Source: Ciona savignyi (Eukaryota; Chordata; Ascidiacea; Phlebobranchia; Cionidae). Taken from it: DNA of 64,000 nt. Position numbers and translations under genes: made by a program. Location: NCBI GenBank assembly GCA_000149265.1, contig CH003298.1, positions 276,239-340,238 of the forward strand, written 5' to 3'. Positions 58,277-64,000 of this stretch are shown here, piece by piece (position 1 is the stretch's first letter; the number at the start of each line of letters is the position of its first letter). Below the pieces are notes generated by a model. The model searched no databases. It worked only from the letters and a program-made list of their open reading frames with translations, and was not told where the DNA came from.

Positions 58277-61200
58277 TTGATACTAATTGCTCAAGTAAGT
58301 CGTAGCGTTTTGAAATTTTGGAACTACCTTGAAATTACAAGTACTATAGAAAGCAATCCTAAAACAAGGTATCCTGTAAAATGAATGTACGGTTATGTAG
58401 ATATGTAATATAAAGCAAATGTTGCTGCGCTAACTAAAAACCGACAGCTGCAAACGACACCTGTAAGGTTTAATGCTTGTGTTTCAAGAACACATGCGAT
58501 GTTGCTTACAGTACATAGCTGAACTAATTTGCGTTAAAATACCAATAATGAACCTATGTACGCCCCCACAGCCCTTACAATTATTCACTAACCACAAAAC
58601 ACAATAAATTTTCACCTAATATTCCGTATACCGCCATCGCCTGGTTCTGCCGATAAATTTAATTGAGGAAGCTTTTCTCCCATCTGCATGCAAAGATCTA
58701 GGAACTGTCGTATTCGTTTACAATACAAACGCCATAGCTTTGCCGCAAAACATTGAACTTGTTTGTAATAAGCACCTGACATTATTCTTTCGGGTGAAAT
58801 CTATTTTTGGTTGTTGAACGTGCTGAAGACCACTGGGAGAAGGCAGTAATGTCATAAATTATCCTTTCCAAAATGACCCTTCCATCGTAAACAACTCAGC
58901 TACTGTGTGGCTTAAAGTACCCGATTATATTTGAAGTCGAACAGTCAAGCCCAGCTAACAAGGAAAATTCCGAGTGACGTATGTTGTTCACTCACCCGAA
59001 CAATGTGGCAAGCATTTATTTCTTTACCTTCACAGCATTGGCGCTTTGTAATACTACGCCCGCAACTCCCATAGGGGGTATCAGACACTTGTGATTAAAT
59101 TGCAGAGGCTGGAATATTGAAATCAATGGTCACTGCTTCGGCAAACGTCCGGTCTCAGCGCCTCCAAACCGATCCTGATGCGTTAATCCTCAAATTGATG
59201 ACGTAAATGTTAGCTTAGCGGAAATCACGCCTCACTGTCAGTAACTACGCAATCTAAACATGTAAAAGTTATACCCCTGTCGTAATAAACACACGAACCA
59301 GTTCCCCTGCTTTTTACTAGGTACCGCCCATCAGTAATCAAAACTAAAATAATTGTTGCCAGCACATTATCTAAACCCAGTACTTTACAACTAACGGAAG
59401 CAGTACCTTGCACCCTAACCTTAAAGTTATCAGGAATAAGCAAGCTATGCGAAACACAAAATAGGATTGCAGGCAATACCAACTCTTAACAATTCTTTAA
59501 TGGAAGAATTTTAATAAACCTTAACTACCACCATTGTAGGATTTATAACGATCGTGTGGCTAATGTTACTGCTGAGTGCTGGCTTTTCGTTGCACAATCG
59601 GTCGATAATGCTCTTATATTCCCCCGAGTGTGGGATTACTCAATAACTGTAACGTGCTTAAGGGTTTAGCTTACTTAAATATATCATAAGCTGCACTAAA
59701 TATTACCGCGTATAATGGCAAAACCACTCGACTGTAAATGGTAAAGAACAAATTCCTCATTCAGCTAAAATTACGTAGAGACGCCAAAGAGGAAAACTAA
59801 TTCGCCAGGACCAAAGGGCACCGTTATAGTGTATGAACCTATTCAAGTATTGAAAGAATAGAATGTACGGCAATTGCCCATTCGGCATTGAGATCATTGT
59901 TCGACAACAATTGATTGTATAATAACAATAGGTTGACGGATCAGTTGTATTCTCCTTACAAAGCAATGGCATTTCTATGTAAAATTGAATAGCAACAAAG
60001 TTTGTGATAAAACCGTTGCTGGGCGATGTCCTTAAAATCTTTTTTTTGTATTTACGTAAAGCGGGGGCGATTTCCTTCCTTGTAACCGGTGATCCGTACG
60101 TTGAACATTGACGTTCAAAGAAACAACCTACGTTTTAAAAATTCCCCTTGCGTGACTTATCACCACGCGGTAAGCATTATCCTATACACAAACACGTTTT
60201 TAAAACAGTGATTCATTCCACAAACCAGCTATACCCGTTTTAAGTGTCGTGCGCAATTAATAACGAGCGGATCACCACGCATTGTATCCGAACACTTTTC
60301 TTGTTGCATCGATAAATTGATTTGCTCACCGTTATTTTATGGATGTGTTGTAATTACTATTAGTCCGGTTATCACTTGGTAATATTACTGCAGTTAAGTT
60401 TTAACCCATGTTTTAGTTTTTGCTAATATCATAATACCATTTTATACTACGATATGTCGCCTGAAAACGCCATCGTAAAGGGTACTGCAATATATCAGTA
60501 TATTCTGTATAAGCGTCCGTCTACTTTTTATAACAGCCCAATTTCCGATTACGTGCATTGTTATCACGCCGACATAATCCGTCTAAAAACATAAGTATTT
60601 TTATTGTCAACAAACCACACCCCTTTCAATGGATGGCGAGTTATGGTTTCGTGTGTTCTTTAAGGTTAAAATTGCGTGTTTCCTCTTGTTTGATAAGTTC
60701 GAGACGCTATAAAGTCTAAATTGTCATTTGAAAGAAATTTGTTGTCAATTTAAAATGTGATAACCACACACAAATGCAGTATGATTACGTTTATTAAATT
60801 TATACGCCCTACATTTGTGATTATGTCGATTACTGTTAGCGAACTAACAACAAATTCGACGAAAGAGTATAAAATTGGACACCCGCTTAATATCCTATAC
60901 ATTTCACCTTCCTTAAGTACTTTTATTTATCATGTACAACTTGTACGTGTTTAAATAGTGTATATTATCAGATTGTAAAGTGACCGATACTTTTGTAAAT
61001 ATATTACTAGATACACCGAAAGGTATTTATGTGAGGTTAATAATAAAAGAGAATTTGCGTTAATAAGAAACGAAATATCCCTAAATATATCAGGGAGAAA
61101 AATTTTTATATTGTTATGTTTGGCACAGCGACATTTATAGTTGGCCCCAATTCTCCCATACGGCTTCGTAAAATTCTTTTTTCATATCTAACATGTAAAT

Positions 61201-64000
61201 GCGTCATGCATAATTGTGACGGCCTATATGGTTTACCGATCCCTACGATATATGTAATCGGCGCGCGAAACCTTGTTGTATGACAGCAGTATTTTATACA
61301 AGATGAGGTGCAACTTTGACTATAGATACTAACACCACCCCTATCGGATACGAATCCTACCCCTTGCCCTTCTACCTATCGCACGCTCATCTTGCGTAAA
61401 GTTGTAATTATGTGACCGCCTAATCCAGTCAGTGAATTCCCGCGTGGATTCTTCGTAGTAGGCTCACCATCAAAACAACATTCTTCACAACAATAGTGCA
61501 AACGCTCGCACGCATGCCGGGCACCGGTCGCACGATAGCTCGACCTGATTCGCGTGACAACGGCTGCATTACTTGGCTGTCGTCATCAAACAGTGTATAC
61601 GGTTATCAATCCTTAAGAGCATCGGTAACACCAAGTGACTTTCTAGTCGATAAACTATGCGATAGGAAATGCAGGAAAGTGGAGCAAGTATAAATTGTGC
61701 AACGTGGATAGATCGTCCAAATGACCATGGCGGCCCAATGTTATCAAATGCATGTTCTATTCTCATTACTCGATTCATAACAGCTTTCATTACGACAGTG
61801 TTATATTAAAGCCAAAGAGTCGTTTTCCTTTGTTGTGACTGTTGTGATCCCTACAGCGTTTGTACGTCATCATAGTTGACATCGGATTGTATGATTATAA
61901 GTTTAATCAGATTATATTTAACCTAGATTTCTCTTTGCAACATATTCTAAATCGCGCATTGTATAATGTTTTCAGCATATTTTTTATTAATGATTCCGAA
62001 TGAATTTTGCTTTAAATAACAGCTGTGAATAAAATAGCCCTGAAGGTAAACAACTACTTTCATTTGGCAAAAGCTGTAGACCATTACCTGACAATCAATC
62101 AGTTAAGAAATAATTATACCGCATTCGATCAGGTGTTTTATATTATTGGCCACCGTTTTCCTGCAACAATTCCTTGAGTGCGTTAGGAAGTATAGAGAAA
62201 CACCTTCATGTAGCTCAAAATGACCCCTTTTCAGTCACGACACCGACAATCTTATTAACCACCATGCTTACCAACATATTTTAGCATAGGGAATTCTGGG
62301 AAAAGATCAAATTGGATCTTTATCAGTTGGGCCATGATTTGATATTTCCGATTACAAATTCCACCCTATGATCATCACAGGTTAGTGATGGCGATACTGT
62401 CGTTATACGTTTTACCGGCACACTTCTCGAAAGCGCATACGTATAAAAATCGTGTACAAGCTCAAATCTTTGTTGTGATGTTTGTAGACGTGACGCATTT
62501 TCAAGGATCTCCGGTCTTATTCTTATTCCGCAACATGATGTTGAACATGTGGTCAGCGTTACTTTCAACTCAACCTAACGAAATGATTTTGCTGCGGTTT
62601 CGGTCTGGAAAGTATATTCGAACAAAGATCCACACTCCAAGTCAGTGACATTAATCCCTCCGCACTTATATAAGTCACCAAGGTTTTCCTTACCAACCCT
62701 CGTAAATATTTTATGTGAATGGGTGATCGACATACGTGCGAAACTGCAGGTTCTTTTCTGATTTATTATTATATTTTTTGCCCTCTCCTAAACATTAAAT
62801 AAATCTTAACTTGCGATCTCCGCAACACTAACTGAGTTAAAAACTTGAAACTAAGTCATGTGAAAGTAAAAGCTAATCAGAAATTACCCTAAAATAATGA
62901 CCAATCGTCAGCCAGCGGACCTTTGAAATAACAACCTATTTGTAAATCATTGGGCATATGACACCCGCCGATTTCAAAAGCCGGTGATTGTTTGAAGTGG
63001 ACAGTTTGCCAACATAAAACACCGATGACCAGTATATATCCCGGCTGGTAAACATTTGAACAAAAGTTAATATTGGTCGATGATATATACGCGTCGTTTT
63101 CTATCGGTGTCATTTGAGTTGCATCAAATAGATTCAATAGCATGCATTTTGTTTGTGTCACCGTATTGACAGTGCACATATCCAGTCACAAAGAGAATCT
63201 TGTGGAAAACCTGACACTTTAGCATTATTAGTAATTCCAAATATTTCATTTAAACGATTAACATATTAGTCAATATATTTACCGGTATAGTCGGGAAGAG
63301 TACAAAGTAAGCCGCCTGTCATTTGTATTCCGTTTGAACAGTTTAAGTTTAGTTCATATTTTTTCCGGATATATATTGATTTACCCAATTGTTGTACCTT
63401 TTGAAACTGCACTAAGGCCCAAATTCACCCAACGATAATCAAGAATAATTGATTTACTATACGATAATTGATTTACTCAATGATAATCGGTAATACAAAG
63501 TTTTAAACTTCGACACCACAATTTCTTACAGTGTGGTGGCGCGCGAGAGCATTTTCCCCCAATAGCTTTTCACCGTGTTTTCTTCAACTTTCCGCTATTT
63601 ATCGAAATAATATTTTTATTAAAGTAACAGTTTCTTTTCCACCAATCAATAATTGATACACCCTAGAAATTACCTTAGCCGAATAACGCCCATCGCAAGA
63701 TTGCTTGGCCAGCGAAAATGCCCTTATCGCTCTTTAAATGACAGCAGAGTCAAAAGTTCACATTAGATATTCATTAGTGTTCTTACCACCGAAAACATTG
63801 TTGTAAACCAAGCTCTTATTTTCCTGTCTTATTTCAATTCTAAATTACGTCATCTTGAAGGAAGGTCTGCATTATTAATTCCTTAAAATATTATACCACG
63901 CACACTGACCAACCGTATAAAATAAACCATACTACATTTACAGAAGTTTATTTACAAAAAATGTTAAACTCGAGTTGATTGTGGTGACATGCAAATTACA
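58277..64000. other. Region without recognised genes
   Basis: This lies upstream of the PDE9 first exon and probably includes its promoter. I found no exon chain, RNA gene or full-length repeat. A small direct duplication of ATAATTGATTTACT lies at about 63440-63480. Confidence 0.45.

Noticed and set aside
59225-59482. 85-residue minus-strand open frame with a hydrophobic start
   Set aside because: No promoter, splice partners or known motif; the hydrophobic stretch is weak.
62323-62648. Overlapping open frames on both strands
   Set aside because: They shadow each other, and neither shows conserved motifs or splice-compatible neighbours.

Overview
This window is eukaryotic genomic DNA. Genes are split into many short exons by small GT-AG introns (several of 55-66 bp) and are separated by AT-rich DNA full of short dispersed and tandem repeats. 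The gene content (a Neverland-type Rieske oxygenase, galaxin-like proteins, an astacin, a chordate-type ANKRD45 and PDE9) together with the compact introns suggests an ascidian tunicate, probably Ciona. The species call is inference. Gene models were built by hand by joining exons whose splice sites and reading phases agree.

Layout. (1) 756-6261, plus: the last seven exons of a Neverland/DAF-36-type cholesterol 7-desaturase; its N-terminal exons lie upstream or were not found. (2) 6.3-10.8 kb: intergenic, holding tRNA-like short repeats. (3) 10977-14805 and 17491-24834, plus: two tandem paralogous galaxin-like secreted proteins built from paired-cysteine repeats. The second has grown by a tandem array of seven 72-nt phase-0 exons and by extra 3' exons. 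(4) 25043-25819, minus: a small secreted precursor (115 aa) with a furin-type site. (5) 26617-29241, minus: a secreted astacin metalloprotease with an antistasin-like domain at its N terminus, a cysteine-rich ShKT-like tail and an altered Met-turn. (6) 31065-38288, plus: an ANKRD45 orthologue with a possible alternative 3' end; one of its introns contains a 595-base assembly gap. (7) 38.3-44.3 kb: intergenic. (8) 45302-58276, minus: a PDE9-type cyclic-nucleotide phosphodiesterase with long introns that contain six perfect TGACGTCA sites. (9) 58.3-64 kb: no gene recognised.

What stands out. From 10.8 to 29.2 kb four consecutive genes encode secreted products: two galaxin-like matrix-type proteins, a small processed peptide and an astacin protease. 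They look like a local cluster of extracellular genes. The galaxin-like pair is the most unusual part. It combines recent exon duplication, an in-frame 57-bp intron that itself encodes a paired-cysteine motif, and an intronic minisatellite that has copied the exon-1 splice donor about eight times. At least two SINE-like families recur across the window: one resembles tRNA-Ser/Leu and the other is a roughly 290-bp element. One copy of the second ends 25 bp before the last exon of the Rieske gene.
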